From NCBI RefSeq assembly GCF_002443255.2, contig NW_019211458.1:27122485-27186484 (forward strand): 64,000 bases of DNA, read 5' to 3'. Below the pieces are notes generated by a model. The model worked only from the letters and a program-made list of their open reading frames with translations. It searched no databases and had not been told where the DNA came from. The DNA comes from Varroa destructor (Eukaryota; Arthropoda; Arachnida; Mesostigmata; Varroidae). Within the stretch, counting starts at the first letter, position 1, and each line of letters starts with the position of its first letter. Shown here one piece after another: positions 35,342 to 49,889 of this stretch. The translations under genes were made by a program, and so were the position numbers.

Positions 35342-36890
35342 TCAGTACGGCTTGAGAATCTCCGCTGGCGTAACGATGCCCTCAATGTTGAAGACGTTGT
35401 ACAGGACTGCAAAGAGTATGCAAGCCACGTAGACTACCAAAGCAGTCCACCAGAGCAAGTGCTCATGGAATTTTCTTTCAAAGTTCCTGAGCATCAGAAG
35501 GCCAGCCGTAAGGCCCGCGGAAGCTCCAGCCACGTGCGCGATATAACTAACTGGTAAACCTTGTGGTTCCATGTAGCGGTGGTAGACAGCGAAGCCAACG
35601 TCGCTGCCGGCAATGATAACCACGCCGACGACACGCATCCACGCGAACTGCATACATCGGTGGTTTAGTATGACGTTCGCGAGATGCGTCGTGAGCAGGG
35701 CGTAGACTCCACCTGATGCTCCGATCAGGTACACCTCTGAATCGAATACAGACGTTGATAGAGATCCAGCGAGCACCCCCGACATATAGATACAGCCAAT
35801 CCGCCATGATCCGTGAACGAGTTCAAGAGGTAACCCGACGACTAGCTGGACGCTCAGATTGATCAACAGATGCACCCAGCCCGCGTGAAGCAGCATGTAC
35901 AATAAAAATCGCCAAACCTCGTAGCGCCGATCTGGCCGATAGATAAACGGTGAGTCGATATTAATAGGCGTAATAGGGCCGACCGTCGAGTCATACGCGA
36001 ACACGAGAAACTGCAAAGAGAGAAACCAAAATTAAAGAAAAAAATTAGCTTTATAAACTAAGTACAGTATACAGCTAATACGACTAATACGATGCTAAAT
36101 GCTAATTAAATCTAGTATTATAGTAGTATGTACTATAGCGACGCTCGAGAGTTCCAGGTGAAACCATTGAGCTGATGTAACGGTAGACAGTCGAAGGAAT
36201 CACCTTAGCCATCCGACTGAATGCATCTCTGGGGTCAGACTCTGTACGAAGAGGCGCCACGTACACGTTCGCTTAAATATCACATCGGTTTCTCGTGCTA
36301 GACATGAGTAGCGGTGACGGGAACGAAACAAAGCATTCGAGAGAAAGCCATAGCGGCAGCAAACATTATACCCACCCAGTTCGACATCTTGGTGCCTCTG
36401 TTATGGAGCACTCTTCCAAGAAGGAACGCAGAGACTTTGGACGGCCGGGAAAAACGGCCGCTGTTACTCGTACCATATAATTAATTAAACGCTCCGAGAT
36501 TTCCGTCCGAGGCCTTAGTTGCGCATCGTTATATCAAGGAATTACTGCTAATTCTACTTCTGCTGTCGTAAACGGGCATCCATATCATGGTTATGCCTTG
36601 AAACAATGTAACATAGAATGACAACAACCGCTAGCAGCAGAGACACTCTTCTCCAGAAGATATCGTCTACAACACAAATGAGATGTCGCGCATCCAGCTC
36701 TCAGGGCTATTTGACTTAGATACTCCGTACCTATCTAAATATAGAAAGCTTACTTTGGTGTCGCATGTGCCCATTTATGCCGTGATTATAGTAGTATGCA
36801 ATACTGCAGTCCGGTATAGCCTGGAAATGTAGCTCGTCAGGTGCGACGAAGCAAGACCTTGCGATCTAATAAAATGTACATATGTCATTC

Positions 36891-36944
<54 letters not shown>

Positions 36945-39780
36945 AACGACTAGCAAATATTTGCCACCTAAAGATCTCTTAACTATAGAACCGTGCACGT
37001 GTATGTATGTAGGCAACCGTGAACCTCTTCACCAGTAATCGGCGGCTTCAACCATTTGTTGCGGTGGCAGGAGCTTCTAATGTTGTTCTTCGACAATCGC
37101 TGCAAAAACGGCTAACTAATACTGGCCGATGGTCACCATCGGCCATCGACCGTTGGCACTTTTCACTTCACTTCAACGGTTTGCGTATTACGCTGACGGT
37201 GTTGGTCCGTTAATACCAAGATATAACTGGCAGCTGCTGTCAGCTCGGCGATGTCGCTCGACCACGATTACGGCTGTGGTCGCCAAAAATATCATTAGCG
37301 CCGTAAGACTTTTTGTTATAACTGGTTGATTCGAACGAACGACAATGCAGATTGCTCGAACTTTGTATAGGTAGTATATGTTCAATAGGTTGATTCATCA
37401 ACATCGCGAAGCCCGCCGTACAACATCGCCTTTGATAGCATTGGCTTGGCCGAAAATAGTAGCAATGCTAACGATTTGGGCTCATACAAGTGGACACGCG
37501 CAAAGCACCCAACTAAACACAATTATTATAACTATTACTGGCAATTTGGGCCATCATTTCTGACCACCGTAGCGCGTCAATGTATCGTACCAAAGTGGAT
37601 AGCCAAATAATGTTCTCCCACTCATGCGCTGTACAGCATCGAAGTAACGGAGTCTTCTTTTTGTTGTTACGAGCAAGCAAGCGAGGGACATCGGTGTGGC
37701 GTCAGACGCGATTTTCTTCGGTTACCACTACCGCAATATTCGCTAGCTAGCTCGCCACTGCGGCTGGCACTTGGTCTATTTTTTGTTTCGTGTCAAATTA
37801 TATTTATGTACCGAAAAATCTTGAGCGTGTGTCAAACGTTATTTTTTTGTCAACGACAGCAAATAATCTACCCGTTTGATGGTTTACATCGTGTCATTGA
37901 GCGGACACACAGAAAGAATGTTTATTATTTTCAAGAAATGTGCCTCACTGCTGCATTTGCCCTACATTTGTCTCTGATACTTCATCGGTTAGTACCACTG
38001 CATCTGCAACCAAAACTCACCGCCATATCAAGCACCGAAACTATAGTAGGGTAGATAAATTAAACTCGTTGATCATCTCAGCATGAAATCACCGAAACGA
38101 ACTCCGTATATTCTCCTGCCCAAGCGTATCTGCGCAAACAGCTGTTGCTCCCTTGCGCGTGTATGTCTATCGGTCCGTCTGTCACGTTTGTCTAACCTCC
38201 TCCGAGCCGCCCCCGCTTACTCGCACAGACGCCAGACAGCGTCCGACCATTGGCAAGAACCAGGGTGACATTCAAGAGTGCTATAGCGATATAGCATCAC
38301 TGCCACTCTTCATTAGTGTGACACGCACCAGGCAGACATGCGTAACTCGGTCGGCGAAGCCGGGCAAGCACGTCCGTGCCACTGCTGCCCCATTGCCGAG
38401 TGGAAATTTTCCTGAGTGTGAAGTTGTTGTGACTCGTATAAAACGCTTCATATGGCAGTGTTTCCTTCAATGTGCCTTCCTGCGCCCTGTCCCATAGCCT
38501 AGAAGTGCCCGTGGCGATACTGGTAGCACGAATTAATTCGCATGCTTGCTTACTTAGCTACTATAATTATTATGACTCCTTCTATTTCGACCGTCACTAC
38601 TACGATCGTAATATCAAAGTCACGTGAACACCAGTTCACCATTACGCTGCCCATACACAAACATCATCAACAAATCATAAGCAACAGACCCAGTACATTC
38701 TGTCGACCGTATGTGTGTGTCTTTCGAGCTAACACCTCTTCGGCAGCAACGGTGTTGGACCTGTTCGACTACTTCGTTTTTGTTGAAAGTTGTTGCTCCC
38801 GCTTCCTAATAGTTCCACCATATCCACTATCATTAACAACCGTAATAGCATAGTAGTAGTGAGCGTATAGCTATTTTTCCCATCGAAAGTATTATCGTCT
38901 CTGCCGCCTTTGCACCGGCAGACGACAACGACGACCACAACAACAATACAACAACGTGATCGTTTCCGCTGACGTTAACGCTCTTCGGAACGAATCGGAC
39001 CCATTCTCGCCATTACGGCGACAGCTGTTGTTTTCCTCTTGTTGGTGGAGCCGCGTTGTTTTGATCAGAGAAGTGGATGCTGGCGGTGTCGCCAGCGTCA
39101 GCGGCAACGTTAAAAGCTTCACAGTGGCGTGGGGTGGCCGTTCAGAGGTAGTAGTAGCAACAGCAGTCGCTCGTAGCGAAGCTGCTGCTAAGATGTGCTG
39201 TGCTGGCCTACTTTGATTTTTTCAAACCCAGATCGGGCGGCGGTGGCGGCGTCGGCGAACGGACGAGCCGAGCTCTGCCAACGACACGCCAGCGTCGCTT
39301 AAACCAGTAGCAGCAGCGGCACTGAGAGAGTTAGCAACATCAGGCGCTTTTTGCTACATCGATCCGATCCAGCCAAGCGGACTATGGCAGCGTAGCGTTG
39401 GTTATGTTAGTAACATGGCCACTTATTCCAGCAGCGCGAGACGTAACAGTCTCAGGAGCATCATCAAGGCCCGCTGTGATAGTGCAGTAGCGGAAAGCTG
39501 TGCCAGGAAAAGCAAGCTGGGCAACGCCAATCTGAGTAGACACTGTGCACGCGGTGACGGCGGGGGAGATACCAGCGGGAATAACAGTATCACCAACAAG
39601 GGCAGCAATCTGCGCGCCAGCCAAAATCTACATGCAAGCCACCTCAGATATCTTGGTCTATTTCTCCACCGGACCATGACTTGGTATAGAATCGGGTGGC
39701 TTTCATTCCCAACGATCTACCTTAAATTGCCGTAGAACAACGATAGCGTAACAAACAGTCATATCAGATAGCCGCGATAG

Positions 39781-39818
<38 letters not shown>

Positions 39819-40945
39819 GCGCGCCTAATTAAAATCAAACGAGATCAACAAACTGGATTTACAGTTAGCGTGAGTAAGAACGCCGGGTGCGTCGATCAGC
39901 ATCAAACGTCGTGCATGTATGATAAAACCGAAACATATACACAAGCTACGATGATATTGAGTGCGCTAAATAGATTCATTATTAATAAAGTCGGTGGTTT
40001 TGCCGCTTCAGGGTTGGCTTGTGCGCGCTTTTGTGGCCTTTTGACGACGGTAATGTCACAACGCATTTGTCGTGCCAATAACAATTCAAGTATTAGGGGG
40101 TTTAATAGTTGGCCATTTTTGATATTTTCGCTATTGTCGCTTGTACCGCTGCGCTTGGGGCTGTGTTAATATTACGGAACAAATATACGTTCGCGTTGCT
40201 TGCATGAGTCGTTGTCGTTGAATAAGAGGATAGCAGAAGCTTTGCTGTTCGAGCTTCTTGCCGCTGTTCTCCTACTTTTACTGGCTTTGACGTTGATCGT
40301 GCTTCAGTGGGCGCAACCGGCCTTGCGTGGCGGGGGACGCATCAACGGAACACCGACCCGCCATAGCCACAGACACGGACCAATGTGGGGGAGAGGCCAC
40401 CAGCTGGATAACGTAACCCGCTGGGTCCGTCCGTCCGCCCGCCTACATGTGTCCTCTATTCCTGGTACGTCTGGAGCGCCAAATGGACGAAACCCACCGT
40501 GCGTAAATCCACCGCGCGCTACCTTCTAGTAACACTACTACTAGTAATACCTATTTAGTTACGGAAGCAGCATGGCGCCGGCTGGCTGACTCGCCTAGTA
40601 GACTTCGTCATCGATTTCGACTGAGGTAATGAACGTAAAATGACATGACACTTTACGTTCGCATAACTAGAATATATGCGTAGGATGACAAACTAGACTG
40701 TTCTTCATCAGCTTGGTGCTTTTTACCTCGACCAATGTGACGCAGAAGATGAAGACCGGGGGTGATCGGCACGAGTACTGGTCGGCGAAGAACTTGTCAC
40801 CGCTGCCGTTGCTCGGCATACAGGTGGAGTGGATGGCATTTGTCGTCGCAGCTTCCTCAAGCGTAACGGAAATTGAAGGAGAAGCTTCAACTTCGATGGT
40901 CACAGATTTCTGGTGTTTACTTCCGTTTAGTAACAGAGGCTTCAT
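35342..40945 (-). CDS. Rhomboid-type intramembrane serine protease (two coding exons)
   Basis: Rhomboids cleave membrane proteins within the bilayer; arthropod rhomboid-1-like members release EGF-type ligands in the secretory pathway. Exon 1 is 40945-40727 (ATG at 40945, donor GTAAAA after GAG). Exon 2 is 36010-35342 (acceptor CTTTGCAG, stop TGA at 35344-35342). Both junctions are phase 0, giving 295 residues. The N-terminal 55 or so residues are polar and cytosolic. The first membrane segment, PPVFIFCVTLVEFLVF, is split by the 4,716-base intron. WR is within RYEVWRF. HAGWVHLLINL carries catalytic-site Asn124, GASGGVYAL carries nucleophile Ser172, and IAHVAGASAG carries His232. All three active-site residues are intact. 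The first-exon frame is open 5' to an acceptor (TTGCAG, exon start 40986), so that exon probably has 5' UTR or further coding sequence and the start could lie upstream. The best family match from memory is rhomboid-1/3 rather than the mitochondrial PARL group. Confidence 0.93.
36894..36940. repeat. (TA)n microsatellite
   Basis: About 23 TA units, inside the rhomboid intron. Confidence 0.95.
39782..39817. repeat. (TA)n microsatellite
   Basis: About 18 TA units, inside the rhomboid intron. Confidence 0.95.
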
Positions 40946-43900
40946 CGTGTCTCTACGACTACGCACGATGCCGGCCGGTAGAAAAACTGCAACGAGATAG
41001 AACGCAATCAAAAAGAAGATAGATAACGTCAGAATATGGCGATTTTGTTATTTTTTTTATACAATATCTAGTGTGCAGTTATGCTATACAACAGTTGTTG
41101 ACATAAATTGATCCGAATGTAACTTATAAGTATATTAAACAATTATATCGCGTCCGTTCAAGTATCATATAATTGGATAAAACTCGAATGTCGAAAAAAA
41201 AATATTTTCTTTTTTCTCAGTTTCTCGGCTGCTAATATAGCGCTTAACACTGAATCGCTTGCCCATTGCATGGCAAAATAGTGTGACCATGCCAGACAAA
41301 ATCGAATTTTCCGGCGATTTATCTCGCAGTTTCAATTTTTTGTCGGCCGATTCTACCATCATCTAATTTTATTTCCTAATCGCCAAATGACTCCACCTGC
41401 TACCCGTCTTATCTAGTTCAGTGACGATGCAGTATCTCTCACATTTACTATCGATCCGTCAACGTTTTGTAAGCGTGTTTATATGTGTATGTACATAAGG
41501 TGTGTCTGTTTATCGGTATCGGTGTGTATGTACGTCGTACAAATGCTTTGCTGATCTGTTTTTTATGCATCCGTATATTGAGATCTACTACTTACATTAC
41601 GATTCGATATATCGATGTGTGTGGTTTTCTGTTTGTATGCGGATGCTGCCGCTATCCAAACGAAGTCCAAGGTCGCGCTACGGGGAGGCATGCCTCGCCC
41701 CCGAAGCAAGACACAAGACAGCAGCTCACGGCGGTTGCCGGTTGCTGGACGAACCACTTACTAATCCCTAATGCCGTCTATATCGTAGACACTCCGATTG
41801 CTTTTGCTTCTGCTCAAGTTATTGGCTAGCGATTTTCTAGTAACACCGCCAGTTACTACCGTACGAAGCGCCATTATAATAGTACGGCCGATTTTTGCAC
41901 TAGTGCCAGCTCCGCTCTGCAGCAATGTCCATAGTCCGGCCCCTGCCGTGAAGTCTATTTACGCACATCGTAAGCACTGGACAAAACCGTCTTATTGACT
42001 TCTATTGTTGCCATTTGTGCCTAACTAGCAACGGCACAATATTGCCATTACTGTGCGATGCAATGTCTGGCTGTACTACGATTCGTGATCATCGGCAAAC
42101 TATATCGTCAGCGGAACATTCAGCGGGGACGAGACCATGCGCAAGCGAAATCACAATCGCTCGATGCTGCGGGGCAACATGCGGGGGAGGGGGTGCTGTA
42201 CAGATGATGCAGTCGAACAATAATAAAAGATTGTAGTGTTAGTTCATTCGTCTATACGATCCATTGTCATTTTCTCACCATTGCCATTTTGCACGAGTGG
42301 TCCGTACTCACCACTGTTACGTATCTGCGTGTGTATGTGTTAACGTTTCGTGTCGTGTCATTTATGTTTGTCACACGAAAGACGGATAAATAACGGCAGA
42401 CGGTGAGGAGGGCCATTACAATATATTGCACAGTATTAGTTTGGCGTCTCTGATTGTTATATGTAACACAAGCACGGTATCGGGAGAGCCGTGGAAGCAA
42501 CAACCACGTCAACAACGATTGTGTCCCAGAACAGATAACAAAGATTGTGGCCATTTACTGACGATGTAATAACGATTGCTAGCTCCTATTATTGGACCTT
42601 ACATACACTGCTTTGCACGTCCTCCCTCGGCAGAATCATGATTACCGCATTCGGGAATAGTCAACCAGTTAAGGCTGTTTTCGATTCCCTTGTTGTCATC
42701 ATCCCGCTGGTCAGGGGCAGAATATTTGTACCGGACTTTATCTTGATGTGGTGCATCAATTCATTGCCTACCAGAAAGTCTGGGTGGCTGAAACGAGTCG
42801 TATTCATACATTGTATCTATAACTCGTATCTATCCTTTCGCAACCGAAATCGTTGTCAGCGTTTAGTTAGTTCGGGTATTTAACTGATTTTCCTCTAGAC
42901 AAGGACAAAGAATGGGGGTGTCATTATCTTAAAATAAATAAATAAATATAAAAATAGTTCATATAGTAAAGTAAATTCATACAATTCTATAACATAAAGC
43001 AGTACAGTTTTTGCTTATAGCACGTGTCATCCTTCTCTCCTTTGATCTCACTCATTCTTTCTCCTTATAGGAATATATTTTTTCTTTTATGTCATCACTC
43101 TTCACCATCCAATGATTTTTGTCAACAGTTTGGTTCCGCTTTGAAGGGTGAACAAGGAAGAAAATCATCCTTTGACAGCGGCGATGACATTGGTCAACAC
43201 ATAACGCATCAAGAAGGTCACTCCAGCTCCGGTTGGCGGCCGTCGAGCCCGAATAGTCGACAGTTGTTCTTGACGCCAATTATTACCACCACTTCGATGC
43301 TCCGGTCACTGCGACACGCGGCAGACTCTCGCGATCGATGAATTCGTTTTGTTACCACCCTTCCTTATACAGGCATCGATAAAGTCGCTCGGACCGACAG
43401 AAGGATCATTTTGTCATTCAATTCCTTCGATTTCTCTTTATCGTTTTTTCTTTTTCTCTCGTTTTTCTTCGCTCTCTTCCGCCGCCATCACTGGCGCTTT
43501 GACGGCTCGCGCATCGTCGTCCTTTATTTTGTCAAAAGACTGATGGATCGTTGCTGATGTAAATCGACAAATTGAGTCTTCAAGGCAACAACGAAGTGGT
43601 AGGGCAGTTCCTTGACAATAAACGTGTGTACGAATTGCAGACACGGCGCAGTGCACAGCGAAGCCTCACGCGGTTGTTGCCAACCGAACACGGGCAAGAC
43701 AGCCTTGTCAGACAAACTTGTCATGCTATCGTTTGTAGCAGAGACAGATCTGACCCGGAGAGGAAGAAGAAGTTAGTTGGTGGGCGGGAAAGGGGAATAG
43801 GACTTTATCGGGATTTTGCCGCTTAACTGGTGGCTACCGGTCTTTGTGGATTTCTTGCCGCCCGTAAAAGACGATTAGATAGAAAAGCCTCCGTTTATTG

Positions 43901-44794
43901 TGTCTGTGTACGTAGAATGCTATTTTCGATTATAATCGGTTGCCCGTTTCGGTGGCAGCAGATGCACCGCGATACAGACATGCTGACGAATTACATGCAA
44001 AAATAAATTAGTATTGCTTCATTATCAGCACTAATCAAATACTATATACTTTTCAATAGAGGTACGTACGGGTTGGTAATACTGGAGAATCGTTTGCATA
44101 GATGGTTTTCCCTTTTTTTCTGCAATCTTATTGTGTAACACTGCAGCCATTAGTTTCAACGGAGTTGAAAGTGGGTGACGTGGCGCGTGAGAACTGAAAT
44201 ATCTGTATAGTAATTCTTAGAGCTAACCTAGAAGCGTTCGTGGTTGATTTGATACAGACTGTACCCAGCTGCCGATGCCGTTCCCACAGCGTTCTTATTC
44301 AGCAGCTGTTTCTTCTTCATGTGCAGGTCGTTCTTTCTGGTAACTTATTACCAGACAGAGTAAAAAGTCGCAAAGCGTTGAAAGCCTTTTCGTATTTTCC
44401 AGTTATTTAATGCTACGCTAAATAACTACAGATGAAATAACACCATCCGATGATACCTTATCGTTAGCGTCGTACGGCTCGATTCAGGAACCGAACAGAA
44501 CAGAAAGCAAAGTAACAACTAATTAAAAAAACACCATCTTTACACCTAATGTTTCTTCGATCGGTGCCTATCGATCGGCGGTAAACAACGCGGAAACGTA
44601 CTTTCTACGCTCGCATCATCCTGCAACACTGTTGACAATAGCGGCGTTTATTCTAAACTTTTTTTCATTTGATTTAATTGAAGATCTAAACAAATCTTAC
44701 AAAGATACAATTTGACGCGGTTACGCAAACCGTATGCCTCGTTCGTATGTTGCAATCATAAAGTTTCAACGCGGCTACGGAAGCTCGTGACAGG

Positions 44795-44830
44795 ATTATA
44801 AGTTAGCGACGAGAATCGCTAACTTATAAT
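44795..44830. repeat. Perfect 15-bp inverted repeat, 6-base loop
   Basis: Arms 44795-44809 (ATTATAAGTTAGCGA) and 44816-44830 are exact reverse complements around CGAGAA. Confidence 0.96.
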
Positions 44831-45039
44831 AACAACTTCAACGCAGACGCGTATAGACCAAAATAGCAACGTATTTTTAATACTATGTTAATAGTACCAT
44901 CACCACCAACTGCTCGAACCCCTAGCCAGTCAACCAACGCTACCGTAATGAATGATCTCGTGCACGCAGTTGCCGCATTGACGATACATTGCATATTACC
45001 GACGAACGACTAGAAGGGACGCAGACGTGACAGAATATA

Positions 45040-45139
45040 NNNNNNNNNNNNNNNNNNNNNNNNNNNNNNNNNNNNNNNNNNNNNNNNNNNNNNNNNNNNN
45101 NNNNNNNNNNNNNNNNNNNNNNNNNNNNNNNNNNNNNNN
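45040..45139. other. Assembly gap (100 N)
   Basis: Exactly 100 undetermined bases, a placeholder gap. Confidence 0.99.
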
Positions 45140-48100
45140 ATTTATCTATTTTAACTAGAAAACGTAGAGATTTCATTGTTCGAACTAGGATCCAGTAAAT
45201 AAGTTAAGCAATCCGCTATAGATCAGCTCTCATTGTAGATAATGTCACCTCGTCATTGTTGCCGCTTAACCTGCCTATGGAGCAGCTCAGTATATGCAGA
45301 TTTCTTATGCCTTTTCCACTGCTTGTACCTTTACTGGAAAACAATGTGTACTTATAGCGAATATTTGATTCTGTAACGTTTCCATGCCCCTCGGGTTAGC
45401 GGACGAGTGAACAAACTAGTCGTCGGCTTGTTGATAAAAAGATAATTCATTGAATTGGAGAGTCTGGAAGGCTGATATTTATCAACGAAATCAAGACACT
45501 TCTGCTGCTTCGTGGTTTAAGAGTAGCCCCCAGCCCGCCAGAGCGTATTGCCACCAGAAGAAAGTCAACAACTCAGTGAACTCTCCCGTTGTAATGAAGT
45601 TGCTCTGTCGTCGAACATACGTCTACGCTTAGCGCAGGTGTGAGAACGATTGTGAAGTCGTGTTTCACCCACTTCTCCCCCGATCCCGTCTCACCCCCCG
45701 GGCTCACCTCCATCTCAAACCACTTCAACACCGCTGCGCGGACACACAAAAATACTACTAGCTACGATAAATACGATTGTGGTAGTGATAATTGTAGAGA
45801 GTTTACGCACCGCATACCTTCGTTAAGTTACGACAGTAACATATATATGTTGTTGCTATCCCTGCTGGCGATTTAGTACAATGTCATGAAAATCAGGTCC
45901 AATGGTGCTGGATGTAGTAACTAGAATTGTTCCATAGGATATTTATCCATTCAGTTTCTCTGACCCGTCTAAGGAAAGAACTGACACCGCCTGGCCACAG
46001 GACTTGTGATAACCGAAGCTAATCAGCATTGGCGACTACGATATATATCTGCGTAACAGACAAATAAGCTGGCGGTAAGTGAGTCATGGACGAGAGCTTT
46101 TGTACATTGATTTGAGATCTCGCGTCTGCCCCAATATACCATCACATATATATATTTTGCTTTTCGTTTCTACCTTCGCCTCCACGAACACAGCACCAGT
46201 CAAAATACACTGACGGCCATTAGTTACGAAAAAAAGTGCGCCACCAATTGTCTTATTAATAATAAACAGTCTAAAAAATAACGAAAAGCAGTAGAACGTT
46301 TCGCCTGACCATATACCTATGATAGAATACTCTGCTACCGTTATATGGCAGTAGCAGTTATATTCGTTTCGAGCGCAAACATACACTGACACACAAAAAA
46401 TAAATCACTTACTTTTATGCCTCAGCTGCGGATCTTAGTAGTCAACGCTGAATGAATCAAAATAAAAAAGGAAGAAAAAAAACCCAAATAATTACAGCAC
46501 CAAAGCGATCCGTGTGATGGCTTTGTATTATAGATAAATTCAAATTAATTTTATCTTATTGTCGTGCTATTTTGCTGCTATGCCTCTCATGAATGTTTCC
46601 GCCCCTGTATTTGCCTCCACCTCGCGCGGCACCGACACCCACGCAATTTACATTGATGTCTTCCTCTTCGTTATCGCCGTCGTTGTTGCCTGCGTTCCCG
46701 ATATTATCTCATTATCCTATTTTATCTATTGACAACAGCCACCATTGCTTCGGAAACAATATAGATAATGTTGTTCGCCCGGACGGCAGCCGACGTCAAC
46801 CTGCCGCCAAAGACTCACTAGAGGGGACGTGGTCGAGCAAGATCAGCCAAGCAAGTGATGACGTTGGCTAGCAGGCGAAAAAAAATAGTTTCTAATAGTA
46901 GAACGATGAATTTACTACGTACTAGAGCACTTTTTAATGCTACCAGCAGCCGGCTGCGGTCCAAGCGCTGTGTGCTACCAACGTGACAAGCCACGTCACG
47001 GTGTAACATCGACGAAATAGGAGCGGTAGATGGCGTGGCCGGCTACTCTCGACATAGAAGCCAAGAGCTACTTCCTACGTAGGCTACAACGGGAAAGATT
47101 GCCATTTCGCTTATTGTTGCTGATAGCTCGCAGCGTGTTAATGCCAGGACGGACAGCTCATTCGCGCAGGGGCGCTGACAAACGGACAAAAGGGCTGTGT
47201 TGGAGAAAATCAAACAATAAAAAAAGCAAGAAGACCACCTAATAAAAGTAGTAGTCTTTGATGAAGGCCAGGCCGTCAAATCGGCGGGGATCGGTGGCTT
47301 CGACCAGTAGAGCCACAATGACGCGTGCCGCCGTCGCTTTTCGAATCGAATTGATTATTTTATGGAAGTCCAACTACATCGGCAAGACCGGGAAAAGGAA
47401 AGGCGGCTACAATGGCGGAAAAATAGGATTCAACCACAAACAAACCAGTACTGGTCCTGTCAACATCAGCAATAATTTTATCAATAACATAGCAACTTGG
47501 TGGTCAGTTTTCCCACCGTGTGTCCCATTGTAACGACCTGGTAGCGCTGTAACTTTTCATCAAAAGCGAGTAACTTGTTGTAGCTATCGATTGTGCCTAG
47601 AGCGAACGGAGCGGTGTCACACAAGATGTACCCGATTGCTAAACGGATTCCACTGACTCGGCGGCTTTGGACCAGCGTAACCTTCTCCTTGTTCCCTGCA
47701 TCGTCGTTACGGCTCCGGACGCGCGCACGTCGACATCTCTTCGCTTTGTTCACGGGGGAAGGGGGGTGTAATGCGCCAGGTTCTAAATGACGCCTGGCGT
47801 CTGTTGTTCGCTGACGTTGTTATCCAAACAGTTGATGTTGTTACTCCTCGCGCGAAGACGCCGTTTCTTCTACTCCACACCGAACGAACATCATGAACCA
47901 ATGAAAAACTGGCCGGGGTTACACTGTCCACACAGTAGAATGGATGATCGAAACGAAAACAAGCTCCATAGTGCCATCGAGACAACAGGCGATACTTTGT
48001 TCCGAAAGAAAAGTGATGAAGATGAACGAAAACGACAAGAAGCAATAAACCTCTCCGCAATATCACTATAACAGCCGCCGCCGCCGCCGCAGCCGCCACT

Positions 48101-48490
48101 GTTATTACTACGTAGCACGATACGCGCATTCTGTCGCACTGGCCCCCACCACGGTAGGTATGGCGGATAGCATATCGTATGAAGCTTAAGTCGCTTGATG
48201 CCGCTTTACGCCACTGTTGCGAACAGCGGCAATACCGATAGCAACGGCGTCAACCACCGAGATTCAATAGCGCGTACAATATTGTTTGACTTGCGGTTTC
48301 GTGTCGGAACGGACTATAAGGCGCCGGCCACGATGGCTAAAAGTTTGCCCGCTTGCCAGGCAAAATCTGCACTATGATGAGCGACACACCAACCGGGCGG
48401 CAGTGGTGACTAAAATCAAATGATCATTGGCAAATGGCGAGCATTGTTATAGCTGCTGGCGGCGGTGTCGCTGCTGTTGTTACTATGTTT

Positions 48491-48519
48491 GTCGTCGTCG
48501 TCGTCGTCGTCGTCGTCGT
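48491..48519. repeat. (GTC)n microsatellite
   Basis: Nine to ten GTC units in an intergenic region. Confidence 0.95.
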
Positions 48520-48849
48520 TGACGCCAGTTGAATCGAGGCGTCCACGTAAAGCACAACTGACACGCACACAGGCTGTGAAGTGGATATAGAAAAAGGGGA
48601 ATACAACCGTGCTATTGGTAGTAATAATAACAGTGACTGTCATTTGTGTAGGAGTAAAATTGAGATAGTAACATTGAAATGCGCAACGCGCCGTCATCAT
48701 CATAAGGATCATCGTTATGATAACAACCAAGAGTCAGCAAGGGATGGTAAGAGTCGTATCGGTAGCGGTAGTAGAAAGTATGAAGAATGAGGAGATTTTT
48801 GTTTTACACGGGGAGAAGGCAACACCGATGTTAAACAGGGCAAATGAAG

Positions 48850-48853
<4 letters not shown>

Positions 48854-48890
<37 letters not shown>
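48854..48890. repeat. (AG)n microsatellite
   Basis: About 18 AG units, uninterrupted. Confidence 0.95.
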
Positions 48891-48893
<3 letters not shown>

Positions 48894-49889
48894 AGATAAA
48901 CGGGGCGGGGAGGGGCAAGAGCAGATGGATTCCCGATCGGATAAACGGGTAGCAACGCAGAAAACAACTCGGCAATTCGACTACCGTTCACAACGGTCGG
49001 AAAAAGTAGATAAAGGGACAACGAATTTTTTTCTTGCAACTACTACAAAGCGTCTTCATATTTGGTGATGGCGAAAGCCTATTTGGCTGTGGTTAAACAC
49101 TCGCTCGACTGTCTGCCCCTGTCATAGTAATTCAATTGTTATTGTATTCTGTCGTCAAGCCCTTCTTTTCAAGCTGTTTACATCAATGTCAAAGAGTTCC
49201 GTGAAACGCATGGCTTTTGAAAATTTCGGAAGACGCGCTTACAAATAGAATCTCAAGCGACAATCTAACCAGCAAGGTAGACCACAGAGGGGTACAACGC
49301 GAACAGGAGGCTGAACATAATCAGCACTGTGATGATCTGTCACGTCTGATGACCGCTCTGATAAACGTCGTTTTCTTCACGGAAATCTTCCTAAAGTTAT
49401 CGTATGCATTCTATATTAGACCAGTAGATAGGGTAGCATACAAAAGCAGATCTGGAGGTAACATTTTCACATAGCTCAGCATTTTGCACCTAGAAGCTGT
49501 GTAATCGTGGAGTTTGTCATTGCTTTTCCGTTAAGCTTTATACTATCGAAAGGTCGAAGAAAATATCTGAAGTATTAAGTATGGTTCAGAGTGTACTTTC
49601 GTAAACTTTATGATTCATTAAGATTTATAAATAGTTAATATCATTGAAATTGCGTGCGACAACGTAACAGTGTGAACCATTTACTGTTACCTTGTCTTTC
49701 CTAATTCTTACCAAGAGATATCCGATATATTGATGTATCGTTCACACAGGTTTCTCGCACTTTTTGCGTTATTTTGTTCTCGTCGTCAGGCTACGCATAG
49801 CACCACGCTGAACTTCTTGTATCGTTTCGTAGTCAATCAACACACTTCCTCCTCAGAATATTCCTCTACACACCACTCACAATGACTGA

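Larger units (their letters stand above)
40987..49889. other. No supported gene; upstream of rhomboid
   Basis: Likely contains promoter and perhaps 5' exons of the rhomboid gene, but I could not place them. Many short frames on both strands are in trinucleotide-like low-complexity DNA (GTT, GCC, ACA runs), especially 38,000-49,000. The second assembly gap lies here. Confidence 0.35.

Noticed and set aside
48415..48730. Frames rich in D or T repeats
   Set aside because: They are translations of the (GTC)n microsatellite in different frames.
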